From the NCBI RefSeq assembly GCF_008477545.1, contig NZ_VORA01000009.1, positions 16,728 through 80,727 of the forward strand: a stretch of 64,000 bases of DNA, written 5' to 3'. Numbering within the stretch: position 1 is the stretch's first letter; each line of letters starts with the position of its first letter. Under the pieces are notes generated by a model. The model was not told the origin of the DNA, searched no databases, and saw only the letters and a list, made by a program, of their open reading frames with translations. Both the position numbers and the translations under genes were made by a program. This document shows, piece by piece, positions 9,018-17,246 of the stretch. Origin of the DNA: Roseibium aestuarii (GTDB lineage Bacteria; Pseudomonadota; Alphaproteobacteria; Rhizobiales; Stappiaceae).

Positions 9018-10037
9018 GTGGACGAGCGTGTGAGCGCAGACCGGCAGGCGCGTGGCGCGGAAAGCCGCGCCCGGGCGCTGTGGGTCACCGGGCCCGCGGC
9101 CTGCGCCCTGCGTGAGGAGCCGCTTGCCCGGCCCGGCCCGCAGGAGGTGCTGGTGGAAAGCCTCTTCGGGGCGATCAGCCGGGGCACGGAGCGGCTGGTG
9201 TTCGACGGTGCCGTGCCGCCCGGCGAACACGAGCGTATGCGCGGTCCGCACATGGGTGGCAGCTTTCCCTTTCCGGTCAAATATGGCTATGCGGTCTGCG
9301 GGCGGGTGACCGGCGGTGCGCCGGATCTGCTTGGCAAGACCGTATTCTGTCTTCACCCGCATCAGGACAGGTTCGTTGTCTCCCGCGACGCTGTGACCGT
9401 GCTGCCCGAAGGGGTGCCTGCGGAGCGTGCCCCGCTGGCCGCCAACATGGAAACCGCGCTCAACATCCTGTGGGATTCTGAGATCCTGGCGGGCGACCGG
9501 GTCGCGGTCTTCGGGGCCGGTGTCGTCGGCGGGCTCGTGGCGCTTCTGGCCGCGCAGATCCCCGGAGTGGAGCTGTGGCTGGTCGATCCGCTGGAAAGCC
9601 GGCAATCGCTGGCCATCAGCCTCGGTGCCCGGTTCGTGAGCCCGCAGGCGCTTGGCGGGGAGGCCCCCTTCGACGTGATCGTCAATGCCTCGGCCAGCGG
9701 CGAGGCGCTGGCTCAGGGGCTCGCGGTTGCAGGGCCCGGCGCCCGTCTGGTCGAGGCAAGCTGGTATGGCGACCGGCAGGTGAGCCTGCCCCTCGGCGGC
9801 GCCTTTCATGCGGGCCGGCTTGCCCTCGTGAGCTCGCAGGTCGGGCAGATCCCCGTGCGCCAGTCGCCGCGCTGGACCTATCGGCGGCGTCTGACCAAGG
9901 CGCTGGAGCTGCTGCGCGATGACAGGGTCGAGACCCTTTTTACCGGCATGACGGCGTTTTCCGCCCTCGGCCCCTCTTATGAAACCATCCTGCGGGATCC
10001 GGCGACCCTGTGTCACCGCATCCGCTATGACCAATGA
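9018..10037 (+). CDS. MDR-family dehydrogenase lacking zinc ligands
   Basis: A 339-residue medium-chain dehydrogenase/reductase, somewhat like BchC in its N-terminal pattern (ISRGTERLVFDG). The nucleotide-binding Rossmann motif is clear: DRVAVFGAGVVGGLVALLA, with acidic VDPLE after strand two, which favours NAD. The catalytic Cys and GHE zinc ligands and the four-Cys structural loop of classical members are absent (KYGYAV stands at the GHE position), so a zinc-dependent label would be misleading. GTG 9018 follows AGGAGGAGG by a good distance. It is first gene of the dehydrogenase/PTPS/glycosyltransferase/methyltransferase operon. The substrate is unknown, possibly the pathway's pterin- or sugar-like intermediate. 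Confidence 0.75.
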   Translation: MDERVSADRQARGAESRARALWVTGPAACALREEPLARPGPQEVLVESLFGAISRGTERLVFDGAVPPGEHERMRGPHMGGSFPFPVKYGYAVCGRVTGGAPDLLGKTVFCLHPHQDRFVVSRDAVTVLPEGVPAERAPLAANMETALNILWDSEILAGDRVAVFGAGVVGGLVALLAAQIPGVELWLVDPLESRQSLAISLGARFVSPQALGGEAPFDVIVNASASGEALAQGLAVAGPGARLVEASWYGDRQVSLPLGGAFHAGRLALVSSQVGQIPVRQSPRWTYRRRLTKALELLRDDRVETLFTGMTAFSALGPSYETILRDPATLCHRIRYDQ

Positions 10038-10067
10038 CCAGTGACCCTTCGGGGGAGGAGAGCGAAC

Positions 10068-10466
10068 GTGTTTGCCGTGGAAGTCAGGGATCACATCATG
10101 ATTGCGCACAGCCTGCCGCGCCCGGTCTTCGGACCCGCGCAGGGGATGCATGGGGCCACCTTCGTCGTGGATGCGGCGTTCTTTACCCGCGATCTGGACG
10201 AGGACGCCCTGGCGGTGGATATCGGCGCGGCCACGACCCTGCTGGCCGAGGTGCTGAAGCCGCTGAACTATCAGAACCTGGATGAGCTGGAGGTGTTCCG
10301 GGGCAAGATCTCGACCACCGAGGCGATTGCGCGGTACGTATTTGATCAGCTGGCAGCGGGGATCGCGGCCGGGCGTCTGGGCCCGGGCAGCAACCGGGTC
10401 TGCCGCCTGAAGGTGACCCTGCATGAGAGCCATGCGGCGCGCGGATGGTATGAGGCCGACCTGTGA
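10068..10466 (+). CDS. PTPS/QueD-fold protein with altered active site
   Basis: A 132-residue 6-pyruvoyl-tetrahydropterin synthase / QueD-fold protein. The first zinc His (His14 in MIAHSL), His28 (GMHGATF) and the C-terminal substrate-binding Glu (LHESHAA) are kept, with the family helix STTEAIARYVFDQL. The catalytic Cys position is Ala24, the third zinc His of the usual HGH is Ala30, and the usual Asp-His of LDHxxLN reads Asn-Tyr. Normal PTPS or QueD chemistry is therefore unlikely. GTG 10068 follows GGGGAGGAG; an earlier GTG at 10041 lacks this. The glycosyltransferase start overlaps its stop as GTGA, so it is tightly coupled to a sugar-transfer step. Confidence 0.75.
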   Translation: MFAVEVRDHIMIAHSLPRPVFGPAQGMHGATFVVDAAFFTRDLDEDALAVDIGAATTLLAEVLKPLNYQNLDELEVFRGKISTTEAIARYVFDQLAAGIAAGRLGPGSNRVCRLKVTLHESHAARGWYEADL

Positions 10467-11593
10467 TCACCTCCGTCGCCTTCGCCTGGCCGGGAGACCT
10501 GCAAACCCGCACCGGGGGCTACGGCTATGACCGGCGCCTGATCGCGGGGCTGGAGGATCTCGGCATCGAGGTCGAAGGGGTGCCGCTGGGGCCGGGCTTC
10601 CCCGATCCCGCGCCGGAAGATCTGGCGAGGGCAGAGGCGCGCCTGTCGCAGCTTTCCGACGGCACGGTGGTGCTCATCGACGGGCTTGCCTTCGGGGTTC
10701 TGGACGCCTGGGCGCAACGGGAGGCAAACCGCCTGCGCATCGTGGCGCTGGTGCATCATCCGCTGGCGCTCGAAACCGGACTGGATCCGGCGCGGGTCGC
10801 TGCGCTCCGGCAGAGCGAGACGGCGGCACTTTCGGCCGCGCGCGCCGTCATTGTCACCTCTCCGGGCACGGCGCGGGGGCTGGTGGAAGGCTATGGCGTG
10901 CCGCAGGCCCTCATCACCGTGGCGGTTCCTGGCACCGATCCGGGCACCGGTCCGGGCCCCGATCCGGGTGAACCGAGGCTGGCCGCTCCGGGCGATCCGC
11001 TGCTTCTCACCATCGGCACCCTGACCCCGCGCAAGGGGCATGACGTGCTGCTCAAGGCCCTGAAGCGGATCGAGGATCTCGCCTGGCGCTCGGTGATCGT
11101 CGGCAGCCGCACGCTTCACCCGCAGACGACGGACGCGCTGGAAGCCCAGATCGGGCGGCTGGGATTGCAGGGTCGGGTGGAGCTGGTGGGCGAGATGGAG
11201 GATCCGGCACAGCTTTTGCGGCAGGCTCATCTCTTCGTGCTGGCCAGCCGTTATGAGGGCTACGGCATGGTCTTTGCCGAGGCGCTGGCCCACGGGCTGC
11301 CGGTGGTGGCGTGTCAGGCGGGCGCGGTGCCGGATGTGGTGCCCCCGGAAGCGGGCATGCTGGTGCCGGTCGATGATGATGCGGAGCTTGGCCGCGCCCT
11401 GCGCCGGTTGCTCGAAGACACCGCCGCCCACCGCCGCCTCACCACGGGTGCGCGGGTGGCGGGTGCGCTGCTCCCCCGTTGGGACGAGACCGCGCGGCTG
11501 GTCGCCGATTGTCTGCACCAGGTGGCGATTGGATCGGACACCGCCTATGATGGGGCGCTGAGCGTGGACCCGGACGCCAGGGAGCGGGCATGA
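10463..11593 (+). CDS. GT4-family glycosyltransferase
   Basis: A 376-residue GT-B glycosyltransferase of family 4, expected to use a nucleotide-sugar donor in the cytoplasm. The N-terminal acceptor domain has TGGYGYDRRLI. The C-terminal donor domain starts LLTIGTLTPRKGHDVLL, and SRYEGYGMVFAEAL is the E-x7-E motif that binds the donor. No membrane helix is seen. A GTG start overlaps the PTPS-like stop and its own stop overlaps the methyltransferase ATG, so all are co-translated. The acceptor is probably the product of the two upstream genes. Donor and acceptor cannot be named. Confidence 0.87.
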   Translation: MITSVAFAWPGDLQTRTGGYGYDRRLIAGLEDLGIEVEGVPLGPGFPDPAPEDLARAEARLSQLSDGTVVLIDGLAFGVLDAWAQREANRLRIVALVHHPLALETGLDPARVAALRQSETAALSAARAVIVTSPGTARGLVEGYGVPQALITVAVPGTDPGTGPGPDPGEPRLAAPGDPLLLTIGTLTPRKGHDVLLKALKRIEDLAWRSVIVGSRTLHPQTTDALEAQIGRLGLQGRVELVGEMEDPAQLLRQAHLFVLASRYEGYGMVFAEALAHGLPVVACQAGAVPDVVPPEAGMLVPVDDDAELGRALRRLLEDTAAHRRLTTGARVAGALLPRWDETARLVADCLHQVAIGSDTAYDGALSVDPDARERA

Positions 11594-12411
11594 GCGGCTT
11601 TTCGGAAAGCTGGCTGGAGCTGCGCGAGCCGGTGGATCACCGGTCCCGCGATCTCGGGCTCATCCGGGCGCTGGGCGCTCATCTCGAGGCGCTGGATGGG
11701 GATGCGCGGGTTCTGCTGGATCTCGGGTGCGGCACCGGGTCGACCTGTCGCGGCCTGTCTCCATTCCTGCCCGATGGGGTGGAATGGCGGCTGTTCGACA
11801 AGGACCCCGCACTTCTGGAGGCTGCACGGCGGCGGCTCGGGCCAGAGGGCCCCAGGGGCGCTCGGCATCAGTTTCTGCTAGGCGATGCCGGAGGGGAAAC
11901 GCCCCTGCCGCTTGACGGGGTGGCTGTCGTCACCTCGTCCGCCTTTTTCGATCTCTGCTCGGCGGGTTTCTGCGCCCGTCTGGTGCGCGAGCTGGGACAG
12001 GCCGGCGCGGGGCTCTATGCCAATCTCACCTATGACGGACAGATGAGCTGGAGCATTCCCCACGAGCTGGACACGGCAGTGGTGCGGGATTTCAACCTGC
12101 ATCAGCGCCGGGACAAGGGCTTCGGTCCGGCGCTCGGGCCGCAGGCCGCCCCCTTCCTGAGCGAGTGCCTCAAGGCTGTCGGCTACCGGGTCGAGAGCGC
12201 CTCCAGCCCCTGGCGCATGGGGCCGCAGGACAAGGCCCTGCAGATCGAGTTCCTGGAAGGGATGCGTCGTCCGCTGGAAGAGATCGGAACCCTGCCGCGC
12301 ACCCATGTGAGCGCGTGGATCGGCTTCCGCCTCGGGGTGCTGGACCTGGCCGAGAGCACCTGCGAGGTCGGCCACACGGACCTTCTCGCGCTGGGCGGCG
12401 CCAGCGCCTAG
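11590..12411 (+). CDS. class I SAM-dependent methyltransferase
   Basis: A 273-residue class I methyltransferase. Motif I is VLLDLGCGTGSTCRGL (about residues 38-53) and the acidic end of strand two is FDKDP. The C-terminal half is longer than in minimal methyltransferases and is probably a substrate-binding cap. It is last in the four-gene overlapping operon and so likely methylates the glycosylated or pre-glycosylated product. Its stop overlaps by four bases the stop of the convergent cytochrome b561 gene. Confidence 0.83.
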   Translation: MSGFSESWLELREPVDHRSRDLGLIRALGAHLEALDGDARVLLDLGCGTGSTCRGLSPFLPDGVEWRLFDKDPALLEAARRRLGPEGPRGARHQFLLGDAGGETPLPLDGVAVVTSSAFFDLCSAGFCARLVRELGQAGAGLYANLTYDGQMSWSIPHELDTAVVRDFNLHQRRDKGFGPALGPQAAPFLSECLKAVGYRVESASSPWRMGPQDKALQIEFLEGMRRPLEEIGTLPRTHVSAWIGFRLGVLDLAESTCEVGHTDLLALGGASA

Positions 12412-12974
12412 AGCATGCGCAGAAGCGTGATGTCCCGCCGGATCACATGGTGCATCACCACGGCGGAGAGATGCAGGGCGAGAAGCGCCAGCATGGTCCA
12501 GGCGCTGGCCACGTGGATGGCGGAGAGGAGCCAGGCCACATCCGGGTTCTTGCCCAGGGGGCTCCACACCGGGAGGATGCCGAACCAGGAGAAGGGGAAA
12601 CCGTGCGCATTGGTGGCGAGGAAGCCGGAGAGCGGACTGGTCACCAGGGTCACGTAGAGCAGCAGATGCACGGCGCGTGCGGCCATGCGCTCGAGTGGTG
12701 TGCCGAATTCGACCGGCTGCGGGGTCAGAAGCCGCGCGCCGATGCGCAGCAGCATCAGCCAGAGCACCAGAAAGCCAAGGCTCTCGTGCACCATGTAGAA
12801 GTCGAGGGAGACTTCCTTGCGCACGAAGCCGATCATCAGTCCGAGCGGCCAGGTGAGAAACACCAGGCCCGCCACCAGCCAGTGCAACACCCGCGAGGGT
12901 GCCGCGTATCCGGGGATTTCGGGCCGCGCGGGGGCAGGGGCATTCTGCCCCGCCTGATCGTCATTTCGGTTCAT
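12408..12974 (-). CDS. cytochrome b561-type membrane protein
   Basis: A 188-residue four-helix bacterial cytochrome b561, a di-heme inner-membrane protein that passes electrons, usually from the quinone pool. Candidate heme-ligand histidines sit in SRVLHWL (His31), YMVHESLG (His63), and the final helices SAIHVAS and LALHLSAVVMHH. A Pro/Ala-rich leader of about 22 residues precedes helix one. It converges on the methyltransferase gene and has no operon partner, so its link to the neighbouring cluster is unproven. No selenium or YceI partner is present. Confidence 0.88.
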   Translation of the reverse strand: MNRNDDQAGQNAPAPARPEIPGYAAPSRVLHWLVAGLVFLTWPLGLMIGFVRKEVSLDFYMVHESLGFLVLWLMLLRIGARLLTPQPVEFGTPLERMAARAVHLLLYVTLVTSPLSGFLATNAHGFPFSWFGILPVWSPLGKNPDVAWLLSAIHVASAWTMLALLALHLSAVVMHHVIRRDITLLRML

Positions 12975-13083
12975 CTGCCACTCTCCCCTCCGGCAGGATT
13001 CCCTGCGGCCCTATGTCCGCTCACGCTAAGGCACCGCAGCGGGAATGCAAGCCCGTCCGAGGGGGCATGGGGCTCTTGGGGCT

Positions 13084-13749
13084 TCAGGCGGATTTCATGC
13101 CATAGGACTTCACGGAGCCCATGACCTCATCGATTTCCGCATCGCTCAGGATGTGCGGTGTGCCGATGGTCCGGGCGATGATGTAGGCCTTGGCCAGAAC
13201 CTCCAGCTCCTCCAGACGCCACAGGCCTTTCTCCAGGGTCTCGCCGACCACCACGGCCCCGTGATTGGCCATCAGGCAGCCGCTGTAGCCTTCCATGGTG
13301 GCTGTCACGTCATGGGCAAGGCTGTTGCTTCCGAAGAGCGAGTAATTCGCGAGCGGAATGCGGTTGCCGCCGAAGATCGCGATCATGTAGTGGCAGGCCG
13401 GGATTTCCTCCCGGTTGATGGCGAGCGCCGTGCAATTGACCGGATGGGCGTGGACCACCGCATGCATGTCCGGCTTGGCCCGGAGCAGGGCCAGGTGGAA
13501 CTGCCATTCGGTGGAGGGCTTGCAGGGGCCATCCCATGCTCCATCACCATCCAGCGGCATGGAGGCCAGCATGTCCGGGGTCATGCGCTCATAGGGGATG
13601 CCGGAGGGCGTGATCACCATGCGGTCGCCGGCCCGGACGGAAATGTTGCCCGAGGTGCCCTGATTGATGCCGCGCCGATTCATCTCGATGCAAGTGTCGA
13701 TGATCGCCTGGCGCAGTTCGGTGGTGTCGGAATAGGGGGCTTTCAGCAT
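13084..13749 (-). CDS. class II aldolase, probable methylthioribulose-/5-deoxyribulose-1-phosphate aldolase
   Basis: A 221-residue class II aldolase of the FucA/AraD family. Zinc ligands appear in VVHAHPVNC (His-x-His) and YSGCLMANHGAVVVG, with the phosphate-binding loop GTSGNISVR and PSGIPYE. With MtnK and MtnA upstream in the same operon, the natural substrate is methylthioribulose-1-phosphate or 5-deoxyribulose-1-phosphate, cleaved to DHAP and an aldehyde, as in the Ald2 branch called the DHAP shunt. It is too similar to FucA to call MtnB dehydratase, although that family shares the fold. Its start overlaps the regulator's stop by seven bases. The pathway role is inferred from context. Confidence 0.82.
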   Translation of the reverse strand: MLKAPYSDTTELRQAIIDTCIEMNRRGINQGTSGNISVRAGDRMVITPSGIPYERMTPDMLASMPLDGDGAWDGPCKPSTEWQFHLALLRAKPDMHAVVHAHPVNCTALAINREEIPACHYMIAIFGGNRIPLANYSLFGSNSLAHDVTATMEGYSGCLMANHGAVVVGETLEKGLWRLEELEVLAKAYIIARTIGTPHILSDAEIDEVMGSVKSYGMKSA

Positions 13750-14747
13750 GGATCCAATGCGAGTTTGAGAATGTTCATGGCCGTATCGGAGCAGGTCGCG
13801 ACATGGGTGGCGTAGCCGCCGCGAATGGCTGCCAGCATGGGTCTTGCCCGTTCCGGGCCTGAGCCGACCAGCAGGCCCATGTCCTTGCCGCGCATCTGGT
13901 CGAGGGTCACGCCGATCATGCGGCTTTCGATTTCCCGGTCGAGCCCGCGTCCTTCGCCGTCGATCAGGCGGCCGCAGATCACGCCCACCGCTCCCTGGCG
14001 GGCAAAGGTGTCGATATCGGCCCGGTCGAGAAGACCGGTATGGACGACGTGACTGTCCTCGCCGCAGGTGCCGCAGGCGAAGATGGTCTTGTTGCAGGTG
14101 GCCACTGCCTCGAGCTGCTCCCGGATCACAGGCTCCTGCTTCAGCCGGTCGACGAGCTCGCGGTCCGAGAGAACCAGCGGCACGTGAAGATTGATGCAGT
14201 GGGCACCGTAGCGCCGGGCGAGGGTGGCCGAACTGGTTTCCGCCGCAAAGCCCATGGCCGCAGGTCGTGACCCGACCAGCTGGACGACCGTCAGCTCGTT
14301 GAGGGTGAGGCGGGGGGCGGCCTCGGCGACCCGGTAGATGGTTTCTCCCCAGGCGACGCCGAGCCGGTCACCCGGCTCGAGCAGGCTCGGCAGCCAGTCC
14401 GCCACGACGCGCGTCACCCGGTCGAGGGAGCGTTCGGGGCCATCCGATGAGGAGGGCACCACGATCGCATCCTTCAGTCCGAAAGTCTCGACCAGTCTGC
14501 GCGCCAGTTCCTGGTTGCGGAAGATGGTGTGGTCGAGGGTGATGCGCACATAGTCGCGGCGGCGGGCTTCAGAGAGGTAATTGACCACGGTGGCACGGGA
14601 GAAACCCAGACGTTCGGCAATCTCGTTCTGGTTCATCCCTTCCTGGTAATAGCACCAGGCGACCTCGATGATGCCTTCGTCCTGCGAGCGGGCGCGTGGG
14701 AGCGATCGTCCTTCGGTCGGTCCGGGTTTCTTCTGGCCAGTTGTCAT
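13743..14747 (-). CDS. SorC-family sugar-binding transcriptional regulator
   Basis: A 334-residue SorC/DeoR-type regulator. An N-terminal helix-turn-helix ([20 protein letters not shown], about residues 39-58) is followed by a sugar-isomerase-like effector domain; these usually bind a sugar phosphate and act as repressors or activators. The start at 14747 is chosen because its ATG overlaps the mtnA stop as ATGA; an upstream in-frame extension would run into mtnA. It lies inside the operon, suggesting autoregulation and control of the divergent ABC importer. The effector may be methylthioribulose-1-phosphate or 5-deoxyribulose-1-phosphate (inferred). Confidence 0.87.
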   Translation of the reverse strand: MTTGQKKPGPTEGRSLPRARSQDEGIIEVAWCYYQEGMNQNEIAERLGFSRATVVNYLSEARRRDYVRITLDHTIFRNQELARRLVETFGLKDAIVVPSSSDGPERSLDRVTRVVADWLPSLLEPGDRLGVAWGETIYRVAEAAPRLTLNELTVVQLVGSRPAAMGFAAETSSATLARRYGAHCINLHVPLVLSDRELVDRLKQEPVIREQLEAVATCNKTIFACGTCGEDSHVVHTGLLDRADIDTFARQGAVGVICGRLIDGEGRGLDREIESRMIGVTLDQMRGKDMGLLVGSGPERARPMLAAIRGGYATHVATCSDTAMNILKLALDPC

Positions 14748-15853
14748 GCGCGTTCGGCAATCCGAGCTTGTTCCGGGAACAGGCCGTCTAGACCTTCCGG
14801 CGTTGCAGCGCAAACGCCACGTTCGGTGATGAGCCCCGTCACCAGGTGGTTCGGCGTCACGTCGAAGGCCGGATTTCCGCCCGGCGTTCCCCGTGGCGTG
14901 ACCTGCACCTGAACGATCTCGCCGGCGTCGTTGACACCCTGAATGTGGGTGACTTCGCGCGCGCTGCGCTCCTCGATCGGGATCTCCGACACGCCGTCCG
15001 TGACCGTCCAGTCGATGGTGGGCGAGGGCAGGGCGACATAGAAGGGCACATTGTTCGCCCTTGCGGCCAGGGCCTTCAGATAGGTGCCGATCTTGTTGCA
15101 GACGTCACCGCGCCGGGTCGTGCGGTCGGTGCCGACGATGACCATGTCGACCAGGCCATGCTGCATCAGGTGGCCGCCCGCATTGTCGGTGATGTAGGTG
15201 TGGGGAACGCCGTGACTGCCGAGCTCCCAGGAGGTCAGGGCGCCCTGGTTGCGCGGGCGGGTCTCGTCCACCCACACGTGGATCGGGATCCCGGCGTCAT
15301 GGGCCTGATAGATGGGGCTGGTGGCCGTGCCCCAGTCGACGGTCGCCAGCCATCCGGCGTTGCAATGGGTCAGGAGGCGAACAGGCTCGCCGTTTGTCTT
15401 GCCATCTGCGATCTTGCGAATGATCTCCAGCCCGTTCAGGCCGATGCTGCGGTTGATCTCGACGTCCTCGTCGGCAATTTCGTGCGCCAGCCTGAGCGCG
15501 GCCTCGGCGCGCTGGTCCTCAGGCAGGGCGAGAAGATGCGTACGGCACCGGTTCAGCGCCCAACGCAGGTTGATGGCGGTCGGACGGGTCTTGTCGAGGA
15601 AGGCCCAGGCCTTGTCGAGATGGGCGGTGGAGGGATCAAGTCTGGCGGCAAGCGCCATTCCATAGGCGGCGGTTGCCCCGATCAGCGGCGCGCCACGCAC
15701 CCGCATCTCCACGATCGCTTCAGCGTAGTCCTCAAGGGTGTCGACCTGCTGAACCCGGAAGTCATGGGGCAGCCAGCGCTGGTCGATGATCTGGAGTGCC
15801 GCCTTTTCCGCGTCCCACCAAAGTGAGCGGTAATGGGTGCCGTTGACCTTCAT
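14744..15853 (-). CDS. mtnA: S-methyl-5-thioribose-1-phosphate isomerase
   Basis: A 369-residue eIF2B-like isomerase that converts methylthioribose-1-phosphate (or 5-deoxyribose-1-phosphate) to the ribulose-1-phosphate form. The catalytic Cys is in [18 protein letters not shown] and the catalytic Asp in [19 protein letters not shown]. The N-terminal [18 protein letters not shown] and [17 protein letters not shown] are typical of MtnA. The ATG overlaps the mtnK stop as ATGA, so the kinase and isomerase are translationally coupled. Length is normal for the family. Confidence 0.95.
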   Translation of the reverse strand: MKVNGTHYRSLWWDAEKAALQIIDQRWLPHDFRVQQVDTLEDYAEAIVEMRVRGAPLIGATAAYGMALAARLDPSTAHLDKAWAFLDKTRPTAINLRWALNRCRTHLLALPEDQRAEAALRLAHEIADEDVEINRSIGLNGLEIIRKIADGKTNGEPVRLLTHCNAGWLATVDWGTATSPIYQAHDAGIPIHVWVDETRPRNQGALTSWELGSHGVPHTYITDNAGGHLMQHGLVDMVIVGTDRTTRRGDVCNKIGTYLKALAARANNVPFYVALPSPTIDWTVTDGVSEIPIEERSAREVTHIQGVNDAGEIVQVQVTPRGTPGGNPAFDVTPNHLVTGLITERGVCAATPEGLDGLFPEQARIAERA

Positions 15854-17124
15854 AGGACGTCCTTTGCATTGAATTGGCGTGCGAGTTCCAGCAGGGCGCG
15901 GGGGGAGCGGATGGCATCGGCCCGCAGGATGAGCTCGGAGCCCATCGCAAGGTTGCGGGCTTCCATTGGGGCCCGCACAGCGCTGTCTGTGAGTGTCTCG
16001 AAATCGGCGTTATGGGCGAGGGAGAGCGTGCGGCGGTGCATCTCGATGCCGCAGAAGGCCATCGCGTCCTGGCGGATCTCGTTGAGCAGATCGCGGCAGA
16101 AGTCTTCCGACGACTGGCCCTGATCCTCGAAGAGGCTCGCTGGATAGAGCATGCCCGTGCGTTCGGTGGTCCAGAGGAACAGGAACTCCGCGTCGAAGGC
16201 TTTGAGCGTTTCCTCGATCACCGAGAGGATCCATTCCTGATAGGCGCCCAGATCCTGCGGCGTCCGGTGACCGGGCTGGCTGAAATAGGCCATCAGGAAA
16301 TTGGCGGTCAGCATGCCGATGTCGAAGCCGAAGGGGCCGTATTGCACAAACTCGGGATCGATCACGCGGCTTTCGGTTGCTGTGGACATGATGGAGCCGC
16401 TGTGCAGATCGCCGTGCACCATGGTCTCGGTGTTGGAGGCAAATTTCATCAGCATGCGCTGGACGCGCGCCTTCAGCACTGCGTTTGCACGCAGATCCGC
16501 CACCACGGGCTTCAGTTCCGCCGTGTGGTGGTTCATCTTCGCGTCGTAATAGGGGTCGGTGAAGACCAGCGCTTCCGTGATGGCCGGAATGTCCACGTTG
16601 CCGGCAAAGAGCCCCACGTCCTTCTTCTTCTCGGCGCTCTTCATGGAGAGTTCCGAGCCCCGGAAGGCGGTGCGGGCGCAGAAACGACCGAGAAATTCCC
16701 CCAGGCCCTCGACCTTCTCGCCGTCGATCAGCTTGCGGCGAAGGATCTTGTGGGGGCTCAGGAATTCCATGACGATCAGGGCCTGATCCTCATCGAAGTG
16801 GAACACCTGCGGCACCGCGCCCGGATCGCGCTCGGCCTCCCGGACCAGCGCGTGATACTCGTAAAAGGCGCGGTAGAGCGGCAGGGGCCAGCTGTCCCCC
16901 ACCAGGCGGACATAGGGCAGGGCCTGCTTCACGATGACGGTTCCGTCGGGCCCCTCCACGATGAACACCAGATTGAGGTTGCCGTCGCCGACCTCCACGA
17001 CCTTCCAGTCCTGCGGATCCTGGCCGACCCGGTCCGCGATTGCGGGAACCTTCGACAACTGCGGCGCGAGGGTCTCCGCCGTCAGGGGCACGTAGGGTGT
17101 TTTTTGCGCGTTTGGCTGGTCCAT
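15850..17124 (-). CDS. mtnK: S-methyl-5-thioribose kinase
   Basis: A 424-residue kinase of the choline-kinase-like fold that phosphorylates C1 of methylthioribose with ATP. Visible motifs are [14 protein letters not shown] (nucleotide loop), the catalytic [13 protein letters not shown], and [17 protein letters not shown] with the metal-binding Asp. GAGGAAAG lies before the ATG. It is the first gene of the mtnK-mtnA-sorC-aldolase operon and divergent from the ABC importer. Having a kinase route rather than a phosphorylase means the cell handles free methylthioribose or 5-deoxyribose, which fits an importer next door. Confidence 0.95.
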   Translation of the reverse strand: MDQPNAQKTPYVPLTAETLAPQLSKVPAIADRVGQDPQDWKVVEVGDGNLNLVFIVEGPDGTVIVKQALPYVRLVGDSWPLPLYRAFYEYHALVREAERDPGAVPQVFHFDEDQALIVMEFLSPHKILRRKLIDGEKVEGLGEFLGRFCARTAFRGSELSMKSAEKKKDVGLFAGNVDIPAITEALVFTDPYYDAKMNHHTAELKPVVADLRANAVLKARVQRMLMKFASNTETMVHGDLHSGSIMSTATESRVIDPEFVQYGPFGFDIGMLTANFLMAYFSQPGHRTPQDLGAYQEWILSVIEETLKAFDAEFLFLWTTERTGMLYPASLFEDQGQSSEDFCRDLLNEIRQDAMAFCGIEMHRRTLSLAHNADFETLTDSAVRAPMEARNLAMGSELILRADAIRSPRALLELARQFNAKDVL

Positions 17125-17188
17125 TTGCGTCTTCTTTCCTCCCGTTCTGGGGCGACTAGAATGCAGAAGTCTTCAAAAGTCAAGTTGG

Positions 17189-17218
17189 TTGACAAATGAC
17201 TAAATGACGTGCTGTAAC
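17189..17218 (+). promoter_or_regulatory. probable promoter of the ABC importer operon
   Basis: TTGACA at 17189-17194 and TGTAAC at 17213-17218 with an 18-base spacer form a good sigma-70-like promoter facing the importer. Two AAATGAC direct repeats lie in the spacer and could be the binding site of the SorC regulator. Confidence 0.55.
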
Positions 17219-17246
17219 TTGTCCCTACGAGAGAGGAGCTCGTTTC

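Noticed and set aside
8751..10433. 560-codon minus-strand frame across the dehydrogenase and PTPS-like genes
   Set aside because: It runs antisense to two recognisable genes and has no family features; GC bias explains its openness.
13084..13749. Naming the aldolase-family gene mtnB (methylthioribulose-1-phosphate dehydratase)
   Set aside because: No mtnC, mtnD or mtnBD partner is present, and the sequence is closer to FucA-type aldolases, so an aldolase role fits the context better.
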